Shown here: positions 29,715 through 41,303 of the stretch, piece by piece
Numbering within the stretch: position 1 is the first letter of the stretch
Layout of the letters: every line of letters starts with the position of its first letter
Assembly (NCBI RefSeq): GCF_029784135.1
Contig: NC_073746.1
Location: 69,999,542 to 70,063,541, forward strand
From: Toxorhynchites rutilus septentrionalis
Lineage: Eukaryota; Arthropoda; Insecta; Diptera; Culicidae
Reading direction: 5' to 3'
Length of the DNA stretch: 64,000 nt
The notes under the pieces: generated by a model
The model's input: only the letters and a program-made list of their open reading frames with translations
Database searches by the model: none
What the model was told of the DNA's origin: nothing
Made by a program: the position numbers and the translations under genes

Positions 29715-31012
29715 CAGGGTTTTCCAACTTTAAATTCCGAAAGTAAATTGAAATAAAACACACTTAGAATTCGAATTTCGATGAAATTTTTATTTCAAAT
29801 TAAAGTTTGGTTTATGCCATTATGTGTGAAATACAACATCATTCAAATGTCATCCTAGGGTTTCCTCGCACACCTTGATCCGGAACAGGTAATTTTCGAT
29901 GACTTTTCGGCACATATGGGGCGGTATCTCGGTCATAACTTCACGAATGTTGTCTTTCAAATGTTCGAGAGTTTGCGGAGAGTTGGCATAGACACGGTCT
30001 TTCGCATAACCCCACCAAAAAACAGTGTAGCGGGTTCAGATCGCATGATCTGGACGGCCAATTGGCATCACCAAAACGCGAAATTATGCGTCCCTCAAAT
30101 TTCGTTCGCAATATGGCCATGTTCGGTCGTGTTGTGTGGCACGTGGCGCCGTCCTGCTGAAAGCACATGTCATCCGTATCCATATCTTCAATTTGTGGCA
30201 AAAAAAAATCGGTTAACATGCGGCCATAGCGCTCACCATTCACAGTTACCGTCTCGCCGTCCTCATTTTCAAAGAAATATGGCCCGATGACTCCACCAGA
30301 CCATAATGCGCACCAAATAGTGACTTTTGGCGGATGCAATGGCCTCTCAACAATCACGTGTGGATTTCCTGAGCCCCATATACGGAAATTTTGGGTGTTC
30401 ACATAGCCACCGAGCTCGAAATGTGCCTCATCGCTGAAGAAAATTTGATGCGAAAATTCAGCATTTTGCTGCTGTTGTTCGTTCACCCAATCGACGTATG
30501 CCCGACGCATTCCATGGTTACCACGCTCTAATTTTTGTACCAGTTGGACTTTATATGGATGTAGGTGCAAGTCCAAATGCAAAATTCGCCACAATGATGT
30601 GTTTGACAAGCCCAATTGCTGAGCACTCCGTTGAATCGAAACATTCGGGTCATCCTCCACACTGGCAGCAACAGCAGCAACATTTTCGGCCGAACGCACA
30701 TTACGATGATGCACAGGTTTCACAATATCCGCTACGGATCCAGTTTGTTCGAATTTACGCACTACATTAGCGATTGTGTGCTCTGTAGGCCGTCCATGAC
30801 GACCAAAATCCGTCCGTAATGCTCGAAAAACATTTTCCGGTTTTTCATCATTTTTTTAGTATAATTTAACAAAATTAACACGTTGTGCGATGCTAAAACG
30901 ATCCATATTGTAAAATGGCAGACATTCAACTAACGATATGACGCTTTGGTTGACAGCTATGTCAAACGGTTGTCGGCGCAGGGCTTTCGGAAGCCCGAAA
31001 TGGAAAACCCTG
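29715..31012 (-). mobile_element. mariner/Tc1-superfamily element, complete ends
   Basis: Termini cagggttttcca... and ...tggaaaaccctg are inverted and flanked by TA (29713-29714 and 31013-31014). The length is 1298 bp. It is inserted in the reverse transcriptase gene of a non-LTR element. The truncated copy at 8184-9228 belongs to the same family. Confidence 0.93.
29850..30906 (-). pseudogene. mariner-type transposase (D,D37D spacing) with a stop and a frameshift
   Basis: Starts [16 protein letters not shown]; the next codon is TAA where the copy at 9115 has a tyrosine codon, so translation would end at residue 16. The rest is open from residue 49 on: helix-turn-helix region, [14 protein letters not shown] (first Asp), [17 protein letters not shown] (second Asp), SRSCDLNPLHCF (third Asp, 36 residues between). 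The second Asp of the usual CDLTPLD is His here. One extra base at about FLVG shifts the last 60 residues; the other frame continues [20 protein letters not shown] to a TGA at 29852-29850. Two lesions make it inactive. Confidence 0.9.
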
Positions 31013-31719
31013 TACAACCACAGCTATCCTCAAAGTACATGATGATATTAGTAGAACCGTTGATAATAAAGGTGTCGCAATTCTTTTACTTGTAGATTTT
31101 TCTAAAGCATTTGACCGCGTGTCACATGACAAGTTATTAATAAAATTGTCCGAGCAGTTCTGTTTTTCAAGTAATTCGGTTCGTCTTGTACAATCGTACT
31201 TATCTAACAGATCTCAAATTGTTTCGATAAATGAAGAAAAATCTAATTCAGTGCATATAGTATCTGGTGTGCCTCAGGGCTCCATTCTAGGCCCTTTACT
31301 ATTTTCACTATATATAAATGATCTTACAACTATTTTGAAAGCGTGTCAAATTCATATGTTTGCTGACGATGTCCAAATATATCTACGCTCTACTAATCTG
31401 TCTATTGAAGTGATGGTTAACATTCTAAATGATGATTTAAGAAGAGTTCACATTTGGTCTTGTCGAAACCTTCTTCCTGTTAACATTGAGAAAACTAAGG
31501 CGATGCTCATATCTCGAAATCGAAGTCGTTTGCCATTTCCGCATATTCTCCTTGGTTGGAATGTAATCGAATATGTTGACTATTGTACCAATCTTGGTTT
31601 TATTATTACATCTGAACTTGATCCTGATAGACATGTATACTTTATGTGTTCAAAAATATACAACGTACTTCGTCATCTTTGGCTAACATCTAACATGATG
31701 AGAACTGAAGTTAAAAAAA

Positions 31720-33150
31720 TGGGTGGGTTATATCAATGATATAACCGCAAGATTGACGTGGGACTACCTTAGCTTATCAATCATTTGTTTGTATTGATTA
31801 AATTTTTGATGGAAAGAAACAATTCCCGAATTCAATTGAATTCAATATATTTGATTTGTGGGTAAAAAGATTGTGAAATGTCATGTAAGGTCAATTCATG
31901 CATTGTGATAGTAAATTTAATGACAGTCCTTTTACGGTTGGTATGATGCCTAGAATAAAATTTGTGAACGGGAGAATTTTCAAACGATTATTTTATTTTA
32001 CATTTGCTTCTGAAGTTTGCTTCTCTCAAGTGTACGTACTTATCGAACCGCGAATTCGTTTGATTATATGAACTTCAGGCACTCAGTTCCGATTTTGACA
32101 TGTATGTCGAACGCATATTGTTCAATGAATAGGCGTTATCGCAGCAAATGGTTAACAACATTTTGCCTAATCATCAAATGGTATGCGTAGAAATTCAATG
32201 AGCGGAAGATATGAAGGTATATCCTTCAATACAATAATGAATAACCGAGCCAAAGCGTTGTGTTCGTACTCGCTTCTGTAATCCGTGCTAGGAAAACACT
32301 TTGCGGAGTGCAAAAAAAAAAATGCGGGTGCAGAGATACCCCGGACTTGCATGAATCAAAAACTTCAACTTCTACTTTTTATACTATAAAGAATTTAAAC
32401 TTGAAAGTTCATTCGTCTCTAATGTCTGCACGATTTTCCCAGGTGTCTAAGTTTAGGAGACCGTGTTAAGGAAACATATTCTAGTTTGCACAAAGGCAAG
32501 CGAGTACAAAAGTACTCGAAGCTTGCATTTATTTGCAGAGCCGATTTCCCCAGACATTTTGGTTTTGAAGTTTGTGTTAAGCGAACACATTTCAGTCGGA
32601 ACAAAAATGCCACTGACTTGCATGAATTTACAATGCCAATTTCCTCAGACACCTTGGTTCTGAAGTCTGTGTTGGGGAAACACATTTCAGTCGGAACAAA
32701 AATTCCCCCGACTTATATGTATTTGAAATGCCAATTTCCCCACGCTCCTGGGATTTAAAGTCTGTGTTAGGAAAACACATTTCAGTCGGAACAAAAATAC
32801 CCCCGACTTTCATGTATTTACAATGCTGATTTACCCAAGGCTGCTTGGGTTTGATGGCTGTGTTAGGGAAATCGTAGATCGGGCCAATCAAAATGAGGCA
32901 GTTATGCCGTTTAGATAACGCATAACATTTTACAGTTATTCAATTATTTATCTAATGAAAAATAACATTTTATTAATTGGGATAGAAGCGTAGAAATATT
33001 ACGTATCAATTGATGCAAACATCTTTCCGATCCAGTAAGAAATGTTCGAGTTATAAGCATTCGGAATCTTTCATTTTTTCCTGCATGTTCTGTGTTTAGG
33101 TTTTCATTTTACCCCCCATATACTCCGGTTAGACGTAGTCCCACGTCAAT
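31720..33150. mobile_element. 1.4-kb inserted element with minisatellite interior
   Basis: It interrupts the reverse transcriptase between EVKK and LFKSLVLP. Inverted termini attgacgtgggactac (31752 on) and gtagtcccacgtcaat (33135-33150) bound it, with a further gggttatatcaatgatataa palindrome at the left. It has no coding capacity. Parts (31910-32165) are related to 34540-34750, another copy with only one of the tandem units. Confidence 0.65.
32440..32875. repeat. 95-bp minisatellite
   Basis: The phrase acacatttcagtcggaacaa starts at 32585, 32680 and 32775, exactly 95 bp apart, and a diverged unit precedes them at about 32472. Each unit continues with a cccccgactt...catg, tttacaatgcc, aatttcc and ctgtgttagg(g/a)aa pattern. 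A last partial unit ends near 32875. Confidence 0.85.
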
Positions 33151-33550
33151 AAATCTTTTCAAATCGCTAGTATTACCTCATTTCTTATATGGCGCAGAGT
33201 TTATACTGAATGCTTCAGTCAGAGTTTTAGATAGATTGCGAAGTTCCGAAGTTTCCGAAGTTCTAGAATGAGAAATTTTATAATCCCTCAGTTCAACACG
33301 TCGCATTATGGCAACACTCTGTTTTTCAGGGGCATAACTTACTGGAATCTCTTTCCTAATTTCGTAAAAATCAATCATTCAATCAGTGGATTTCGGCGAG
33401 ATAGCATGGCTTGGCTTAATGGGGTAAATCAGCAACTATAAAAAAATAATCAAATTAGTAAATAGATAAATAAGCAAAATAGATAATTGATGTGATTAAG
33501 GATATGTACTATTGAATTCGAATTAGTAACTGGTTGCAGTAAATTAAAAA

Positions 33551-33967
33551 CCACTCTTCAGCCATCTTGGAAGTCTACTGTGTTTTGTTTGTAAACAAAA
33601 CACAATACGCTTGTGCCCAAGCTCGCTCGTGATCAGTCTGTCTCTTTCACGTCTCAAGCAAATAATCCCCCTTCTGCTTTCTTCCGTACTGTTTTCATAT
33701 ACCGCTCCCCTAGCCACCTCACCTTAGGATATACTTCTAGGCGCCTTGGTTATGACCAAGACGGGTCTATGGTACTAGGTGAGGCCGTTTCGTCACTAAG
33801 TTGGTTAGAGGAGCGGTATATGAAAACAGTACGGACGAAAGCAGAAGGGGAATTATTTGCTTGAAGCGTGAAAGAGACAGACTGATCAGGAACGAGCTTC
33901 GGCACTAGCGTATTGTGTTTTGTTTACAAACAAAACACAGTAGACTTCCAAGATGGCTGAAGAGTGG
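33551..33967. mobile_element. hairpin MITE with about 160-bp arms
   Basis: The ends ccactcttcagccatcttgg and ccaagatggctgaagagtgg are perfect inverses. Arm similarity continues through gtctactgtgttttgtttgt, gatcagtctgtctctttcac and gtactgttttcatataccgc. The centre contains accttaggatatacttct followed by aggcgccttggttatgac. The same motif recurs just outside the right end. Confidence 0.85.
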
Positions 33968-34048
33968 ATTTAGCAAGTTGGCCCACCTTAGGATATACTT
34001 CTACGCGCCTTGGTTATGACATTCTTTAGTTCCCGTCTTTTCAACTGT

Positions 34049-34242
34049 TAAGGTGGCCGTACACTGTTTGCCCGGATGCCAAATATTTTATATTTTTTGA
34101 CAGATAAAATTTTATTTGATATTTGTACAAACACTATTTTGTTTGTCACTCTTCAATTTTCAACAGGGGTAAACAATGTCAATCACCGAACAAATAGAGT
34201 CAAATATTTGGCTTCGGTCAAACAGTGTATGAGCACCCTTAT
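34049..34242. mobile_element. MITE with TIR taaggtggccgtacactgtttg-like
   Basis: The left end taaggtggccgtacactgtt and the inverse of the right end taagggtgctcatacactgt match with few differences, followed by ccaaatattt in both. It is 194 bp. A related longer copy lies at about 43262-43585 (tgtacaaacactatttcgtt, caaatatttggtttcggtc). Confidence 0.75.
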
Positions 34243-34249
34243 ATTCGCG

Positions 34250-35945
34250 TCGACGGCATTGAGCTTTGTTTACTAGTTTCGTGGGCACCAAAGATAATAA
34301 TTGGCTTTCGTGCAGAATTACAATTTTTTAAAATAAAAATTATAAATGGAAATTAACTTCTGTGTATCAAATTAGTAGTCTATTTAAATGAAAAAATGGA
34401 AAGGGGTTGTATCTAGGACACGACTGCATATTTTCGACGAAGAACTACGCAATTATATTATGCAATTCACTTGTTTACCAGTTCGAATATTATTTTAGCA
34501 TGCATCGATTTTTTATAATAGATTATGTTTTTCGTTACAAGTAAATTTGATGACCGTCCTTTTACGTTTAATATGATGCCTAGGACTACCAAAATATGTG
34601 AACGGAAGAATTGTCTGATGATCTTTGTATTTTACATTTCCCTCTGAAACTATTGCACATCTCATGTTTACGTAGTTCTTGAACCGCGAAGGTTCATTCA
34701 CCTCTAGTATGTGAAATGACGATTTTCCCTGGTTTCTCAGTTTAAAAGTGCGTTTTAGAGTCCCCACACACTGCAGACTTTTTTTCAGCCGATATTTTGG
34801 TTGAGTTGGGTTGCTAGTGCGCACACCGAGCCAACCAAACAGTCGGGTTGGTAAAGACTACGCACACTAACCAACTGTCGGCCGAATATTCTCGAAAGAC
34901 TGCATTTAATTTGTGTTTGATAACGGGTGCATAAACTTTTTCTTTAGTTAATAACTCAACTGCAAATTCGTTCCAATATGAGTTTGCTATACCATCCGAT
35001 AGATGAGGTTCTGACCTTTCTTCAAGATTGTCAAATACAGCTGGGAATGAATTTGCAGCTAAGTTATGACCAAAAGAGAGAGTCGATGTAGAGAAATCGA
35101 TCAAGTCACTTACACCCCATGCATTCTAAGCCCCTCATATTATAGTGAAAAGTCTCAGTAAAAATGTCGGAAATGTATAGACAAATGGTTAAATAAGAGT
35201 CAGGAATACGTGAAAGTAATTTAATAACATTATGTGAAAAATTTCATTCAAATTTTAATATTTTAAAACTGGCTTCGTATCTTCTAACCTGATAGAGATT
35301 CTGAAGATCTGCTCATAAAGAACAGCTTTTTTAGATGAGCTGAGTTGATCTGAGCTGTTCATCATGATGAGCTGATTTGCACGCCTCTAGTTGTCATTGC
35401 TTGCGTTTTGTACTAAAACATTCGCCTGACGCAGTCTGTTGATTTGCAGTCACAATCTGACATTCGCGTCACCACTTTTCATGTAAACAAAATAAAATTC
35501 GTATGAAAATCTTGTTTTTGTTGTGTCCACGGATCAGTTGAATGTTTTTAAAAACAACACATTGACATATCCGCGCTGGCGGCATTGAGCTTCGTTTACT
35601 AGTTTAGGGGAGCGTGAAAGAATAGCTGATTTTCAGTCGGAATGAACACGTTTTCGAAATTAAATTATGAATGAAAATTAGCTTTACCATATCAAACTAG
35701 TATTCTATTGAAATGAAAAACATTTTTGTGGTGAAAAAGTCTCATACGAAAATTGTTTATGAAGACAACTCTATATTATGATGAAAAAATTCAGCAACAA
35801 TGATGGAATTTTTTTAACCATATGGTTGAATGAAAGTCAGAAACACATGTTTCAATTAATCAAATAACATAATGTGAAAATTTTCATTCAAATTTTAGAA
35901 TTTAAAAACCGGCTTCGTGTCTTCTAATCTGATAGAGATTACACT
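34250..35945. repeat. direct repeat pair, the first copy interrupted
   Basis: 34250-34400 (ggcattgagctttgtttact...) matches 35580-35735, and 35140-35305 (cattcaaattttaatatttt, cttctaacctgatagagatt) matches 35770-35945. In the right copy the two parts are contiguous. In the left copy they are separated by about 740 bp carrying a MITE remnant and part of the 31.7-kb family. Confidence 0.65.
34915..35137. mobile_element. second copy of the ttgaggggcttagaatg MITE, left end lost
   Basis: It shares the interior (aataactcaactgcaaa, ttcgttccaat, aagagagagtcgatgtagag) and the right terminus (gcattctaagcccctca) with 12172-12431. The left terminus is replaced by unrelated sequence at about 34915. Confidence 0.75.
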
Positions 35946-36181
35946 AACGAGTTTGGGACCCAAATTATGGCCCTAATTTGAAGTTGCCACCAGGCGTCGA
36001 CACCATGCCACTGTCATCGCGAATTCGGCGCAAGCAGATAAGAACAAATGTTAGCGTTTAGTACAACGATGCTAATGACGCAACGCATTATTGAGTTCGA
36101 CTACACACATATTTAAAATAAAGTGTCAAAGCACAATTGTAGCAACGCGACGCATAGTGCGGCATTCTGGTCCCACCTTAA

Positions 36182-38132
36182 GGTGAAGGTGGAAGCTAGC
36201 CATTGTAGTAGTATAGGTAAACCCACGTGTAAAAATGGGGTAATAGTGTTTGTGAGAGAAGAGCGAAGCACATGTAAATAGATCAATTCACTTATCAGAC
36301 TGTGTGGCGCTTCATTGACACTGACAATACTGATTATACGCGAGCGTAACATGAGCAAATTTATAACACATGCGAATTGGGCCTCTTTTGATATCAACAA
36401 GTTCTTCCGCATGCTATTCCTTCATATTTTCCTTCGTTGGTCGTATTGTTTTCACATATTCACGTTGGAGAGCCTTAAGGTGAAGGTGGAAGCTAGCCAC
36501 AAATGGCTGCCACAATGGCGCTCATTTCTTTCATCTCCCTCCCTCACCTCTCGCCCGAAAATCAATAATTTTGTGAAACAGTGTGAAGAAAATGATCGTT
36601 TTCGCACACTTCCCATCAAGTAATATCAACCAAACTCTAATCGATTACTCACAAGATATTAAATTTTCATCTGCTTTCGCACCGTATAGTGAAGAACGTC
36701 GGAAAACTCGAGCAAGTGCTCTGAAAGTTCGTTTTTCAATCTTCTGCAATGGTTTTGTTTGTATTGGTGGAAGCATCGTTATTTTTTCGACACTGATGCC
36801 AAACAACATCATCGAAACAGCTATAAAAACCACTCAATAAAATGTTATTCCGGAGTCATAGCGTCCCATGTCATGAAAATCAATAGAATAAAATTGTGTT
36901 GATATCAATACAATTATTATTTTTACGTTGATTGGGTCTATAATGTAAGTTTTAGCAACTTTAACATTGGGTAAGAAAATTGTATTGCAGAGCTCGGAAC
37001 ACTGCCACGGCTGCCTATGCTTTCAAAAACAGTAAACGGAAAAGTATTAAATTCAATCTAAATGTCTCGGCCAACGAAGAGAAGGGTTAAGGCTTTCCAA
37101 CGTGAATATGTGAAAACGTTGATCGTACGAAGGAAAATATTAAGGAATTATCAACATCGAGTTACTATGCGGAAGAACTTGTTAATACCAAAAGTGCCCC
37201 AATTCGCATGTGTTATAAATTTGCTCATGTTACGCTCGCGTATAATCAGAATCATATGCAAATGCACCTTCTATATACATTTATATTTGCAATTGTTCAT
37301 CGGAACATATCGTTCATACATTTTACTTTAGTATTGAATTGTTATTTTTTTTTTCAAATGTATTCAAAGACTCGTGTCAATGAAGCGCCACACAGTCTGA
37401 TAAGTGAATTGATCTATTTACGTGTGCTTTGCTCTTCTCTCACAAACACTATTACCCCATTTTTACACGAGGGTTTACCTATACTACTACAATGGCTAGC
37501 TTCCACCTTCACCTTAACTCTTCTCTTCGTTGGCCGAGACATTTTGATTGAATGTAGTACTTTTCCGTTTATTGTTTTTTAAAGCATAGGCAGCCGTGGC
37601 AGTTTTCCGAGCTCTGCAATACAATTTTCTTACCCAATGTTGAAGTTGCTAAAACTTACATTATAGACCCATTAAACGTAAAAATAAAGATTGTATTGAT
37701 ATCAACACAATTTTATTCTATTGATTTTCATGACATGAAACGCTATGGCTAAGGAATAACATTTTATTGAGTGGTTTTTGTAGCTGTTTCGATGATGTTG
37801 TCTGGCATCAGTGTCGAAAAAATAACGATGCTTTCACCAATACAAACAAAACCATTGTCGAAGATTGAAAAATGAAAATTTAACTTTCAGAGCACTTGCT
37901 CGAGTTTTCCGACGTTGTTCACTATACGGTGCGAAAGCAGATGAAAATTTAATATCTTGTGAGTAATCGATTAGAGTTTGGTTGATATTACTTGATGGGA
38001 AGTGTGCGAAAATGATCATTTTCTCCACACTGTTTCGCAAAATTATTGATTTTCGGGCGAAGGGTGAGGGAGGGAGATGAAAGAAATGAGCGCCATTGTG
38101 GCAGCCATTTGTGGCTAGCTTCCACCTTCACC
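36182..38132 (-). mobile_element. TTAA-specific element (outer copy, interrupted)
   Basis: Both ends are ggtgaaggtggaagctagcc and its inverse, flanked by TTAA (36178-36181 and 38133-38136). The copy is oriented opposite to the one inserted in it, and occupies 36182-36474 and 37518-38132. Cutting out the inner copy with one TTAA joins ...gagagcc-TTAA-ctcttctcttcg, the inverse of the gaagagaagggttaaggctt seen at 37076 in the inner copy. There is an internal deletion next to gcttcattgacac. The TTAA duplication suggests a piggyBac-type mechanism; no transposase is encoded. Confidence 0.88.
36479..37513 (+). mobile_element. TTAA-specific element (inner copy, complete)
   Basis: It is 1035 bp between TTAA at 36475-36478 and 37514-37517, with ggtgaaggtggaagctagcc termini. 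It is inserted in a TTAA inside another copy of the same family. The interior has two conserved frames: one starting near 36583 (FAHFPSSNINQTLIDYSQDI) and one starting at 37062 (MSRPTKRRVKAFQREYVKT), the latter broken by a frameshift relative to the copy at 61482. It probably depends on a transposase supplied elsewhere. Confidence 0.9.
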
Positions 38133-38136
38133 TTAA

Positions 38137-40098
38137 GGAAAGCAGGAAAGATCATAGCGCTTAAATTCTTATATCAATCAACACTAGAGGAGGTGGGGGT
38201 AATTCGAGCATGTAAATTATATCTTTGGAAACTCATGTTTCCCAAAACTTAAATGCAGTTTCTGCCAATTCAATATACCGTTTTTTCGACTAAATCGGCC
38301 AAATGTTCTACAGGGAGGTCGGGTAGAGCGATGGTGTGGATTAGACGTGCTCGTTTGCGCACGGTTTCTTTTTTTAGAATTGCGGTGTTTCATTTGTTGT
38401 TTCGTATGAAATTGCGTTAATTGCATGGCTAAGTGTGCTTCCTGCATCGGTTCATTGAAACCCAGTGCATTTCGTTTAAATTCCATTGATAATTTACACA
38501 AAAATGCAACCATAAAATAATTTGTTCGGCGGAAAAAATGTTTTGATGTTTAGTGCGGTTGTGAGTGTGTTTGGTCGATCTCGTGTTACGACTTGTTTCT
38601 TGTGCCATCGCGTATCTATCAAGTGCAATGAAATTTCGCTCCTATTCGTCGAATCACTGAATTGAGAGGAGTTTTAGAAGAATTGCGATCATCAAAGTCT
38701 AATCGTGTTGATGAAATTCCTGTTAGAAATGTGTTCTGACGGTGTGCCGTTTCTGTTTTTTTTTCTTGTGTGCATACTCCGTGGCACAAATTCAATAGTA
38801 GTAGCAATGAAAAAGAAAATGGCTGCGCTCGTATGCTCAATGCAGGAAACGAAAATTTTATTGTGTGTCTTTGCTCTGCTATCTTGTGTAGAAGAGGGAG
38901 GAAGATAGGTACATAGTGAGAATATTGCATTATGCTACGGCTGTGACGACTACCAATTCATGAGCTTGTGGTGTGCGCAGTGTTGCATCAAAATACTTGT
39001 TATAGATTAAGTAAAAATGGCGATCATGTGATGAAAAACTGTTACCTTCTCTTGGAAAGATGAGCATGAAAGTGGAGTGTCAAAAAATCCAAAAATTTGA
39101 GTTATAGTTGGTTTGATTTTAAATTTTCAAATGATTGTTAGATTGATGGATTCAACCGAGTGTAATTGTTTTGAGTGTTGCTTTCTCGGAAGGTTTGGTT
39201 TTAAGTTAAGCTGGTTTAATGATGTAGCTGAATTGAAATATGCCTAGAGATGCTACTGTGGTAACAGTATAGCGACATAGTAGTATCGTAATATTGCGCC
39301 ATAGTAGTATCGTTAGTTCAATTTTGGAAACTTTATTTTCTTTGTTAGGGTATATAGAAAGTGCAAAGAAATTAGTTTTTTTAAATTTGTTTATGCGTGA
39401 ATTCTAATAATTGCTTGCTAATGAAGAAAAAGAAAAAAAGGCTAATCAAATATCTATCTTCAGACAATTGGGACGATTGATTTTAGAGGAGCTTTCTCGG
39501 TTACCTTTTCAGGTTTCCAAAATATACAGTTCTCCAACATATCGCTGGGATGATTGGTTTAGCGGAGTTTTCTCGTTACCTTCTCAGGTTTCCTACAGTT
39601 AACTCAGACAGTAAGGATTTCAACAAAATAGTATGTGAGGTCGAACTGATTTAACAGGTCTACCTTTTTAGGTTACCTAAAAATAACTTATGTCGCGCGT
39701 TATAACGGAAGAGAATTTCGCTTCGTTGAGTGGTCGATAGTTCGCGTTCACATAATCACATCACTTACCACAGTGAATCCTGATTCTTACCTCTCCCACT
39801 AACAACTATTCCTTCCATGATTTTCGCTAGGGAACCACGCTATAGAGGCGACCCTTCTGGCCTTCGGGCGGCGATTATCATACTAACGCTCCTTCCCTTC
39901 CCCTGGTGACTGTAAGGACGTGGCCGGCGTCGTTATTGACCATTTAAAGCTCGAATCATCGAGAATTGCACAACGAGAATGATTTGCTAGTCCCAAGCGT
40001 CATTCTGTGTGTTCTGTGTGCAATTTGGTTGGTTCAGGTCAATCATGGAGAACAACTACGAATTGTACAGTCTACCCAAGCTCAAGCTCAAGCTTAAT
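38137..40098. other. no recognised gene; retroelement-like patch at 39710-40100
   Basis: Mostly AT-rich with no protein-like frame. The stretch 39710-40100 is GC-richer (cttctggccttcgggcggcg, ggtgactgtaaggacgtggc, ccaagctcaagctcaagctt) and looks like a non-coding part of a retroelement, from general resemblance only. A short repeat tagtagtatcgt occurs twice at 39280-39315. Confidence 0.35.
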
Positions 40099-40335
40099 CG
40101 GCCAAATGTTCTACAAAAAAATGCTTTTCAACTAATCCACCTAGAAGTGATGTTGTGCTTTTCTGCAGTATAAACGAACACTTAACTACAGGGTCTTTCA
40201 GATTAAACGCTCACGTAAAAAAATCGAATAGATCCTTTTAAAAAATGTTTTCGCTCCGTCGATGGTAACAATGCATTCCCAACTCCGGGACGATAATATT
40301 CGGCTACTCGTTCAGTCTGATCGGATGGTTTTTAG

Positions 40336-40996
40336 TAGTGATGAAACGATACCAGATATCCGGCAAGCTTCGAAGCCGGATAGCCGGATATTCGGCTCTG
40401 TATTTGCGAATACGAAACTGGGAGAAACTGCATGTGTGCATAAAGCTAATAAAAGATTACATTTTAGGGAGTAATGAACACATCTTCACATATAAATAAT
40501 GAACTATTATTGAATTTTCCGTATAGGATGAATATCCCTCAATAGAGTATCAAGTTTCTGCAAGAAATATTGAACAATTTTTTTTCTGTCAAGGATTTTC
40601 TATCAAAATGATGAAAAGTTTATGGATATATTGAAATAATGTTAATACTAGTCGAGTTAGAGTGAGTGCTACGAATTCAAATAAGCAAAGAACATCAATC
40701 ATGTATTTTCATTAAAGAATTAAAAAAATTTAGAACTGTTTTCAGGGATAATAGTAGTGTTTACAAAGAAAGACTGTTCTCTGAAGCTGGCCTGGTGTAC
40801 AAAGCAAATCGTAATCGGTCGATTAAAAAAAATATAATAATAGTAATAGTGTTAATGAAATAATGGTATGGGTTAATATTAATTGAATTTTGAAAAAAAG
40901 ATGACTTATCTTGTGTTAATGAGAAATTATTTTTTTTTTCTAATATCCGGTATCCGGCGGTCACCGGATAGTTACCGGATATCCGTTTCATCTCTA
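40336..40996. mobile_element. hAT-type MITE with perfect 8-bp target duplication
   Basis: The element starts tagtgatgaaacg and ends cgtttcatctcta, and is flanked by GTTTTTAG on both sides (40328-40335 and 40997-41004). Eight-base duplications and a TAGNGATG-like terminus are hAT features. Subterminal atatccgg motifs are repeated at both ends. The interior has no transposase. Confidence 0.9.
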
Positions 40997-41075
40997 GTTT
41001 TTAGTGTCAAGAGGTAAAATATGCAAGCGCGTGTATTTTTAGTGACAGCGTATTACTCGAGCAACCGAAGCCTTA

Positions 41076-41303
41076 ATGAAATTTTGTCCTCTTATGGAAA
41101 GAATTTCAGCATTTTTCGTCGTCGATTACTTCCTCTGGGGGTACGTGAAGGACCGTTACAATGTTAATAAGCCACAAAATTCAGAGAAACTTGAAGAAGA
41201 AATAACTCGGATTTTCAACAGCATCGAAGTCGTAATGTTAGAGTTGTGCATGAAGAATTTCGTTCACCGTTTAAAACGCGTTTTCGAAAAAAGGGGCGGT
41301 TAA
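41076..41303 (+). pseudogene. C-terminal remnant of a mariner-type transposase
   Basis: The frame reads DYFLWGYVKDRYNVNKPQNS, then LEEEITRIFNSIEVVM, matching the FFLWGY...NKPQTLEELKEEITR tail of the transposase family seen at 8184 and 29715. The catalytic part is missing. It lies in a TIR-bounded element of about 550 bp and cannot act. Confidence 0.8.

Larger units (their letters stand above)
29604..33441 (+). pseudogene. non-LTR retrotransposon ORF2 (CR1/Jockey-like), split by two insertions
   Basis: Three segments encode one reverse transcriptase: 29604-29712 (SKVLEKILKNQIHEYINS, then QSGFRSGRS), 31015-31719 (TTAILKVHDD, LVDFSKAFDRVSHDKL, GVPQGSILGPLLFSLYIND, catalytic MFADDVQIYL) and 33151-33441 (LFKSLVLPHFLYGAEF, ending YGNTLFFRGITYWNLFPNFV and a stop at 33439-33441). 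The gaps are filled by a mariner-type element at a TA and by a 1.4-kb element. Joining across the first gap restores GRSTTTAILK exactly. There is an extra frameshift near 29680. The 5' half is missing. The segments are old and inactive. Confidence 0.88.

Noticed and set aside
32440..32875. CRISPR-like regular repeats
   Set aside because: The unit is 95 bp with no distinct spacers, the genome is eukaryotic and no cas genes exist; it is a minisatellite.
38217..38513. 98-aa minus-strand frame rich in basic residues
   Set aside because: No recognisable domain, no conserved copy and no promoter or splice evidence.
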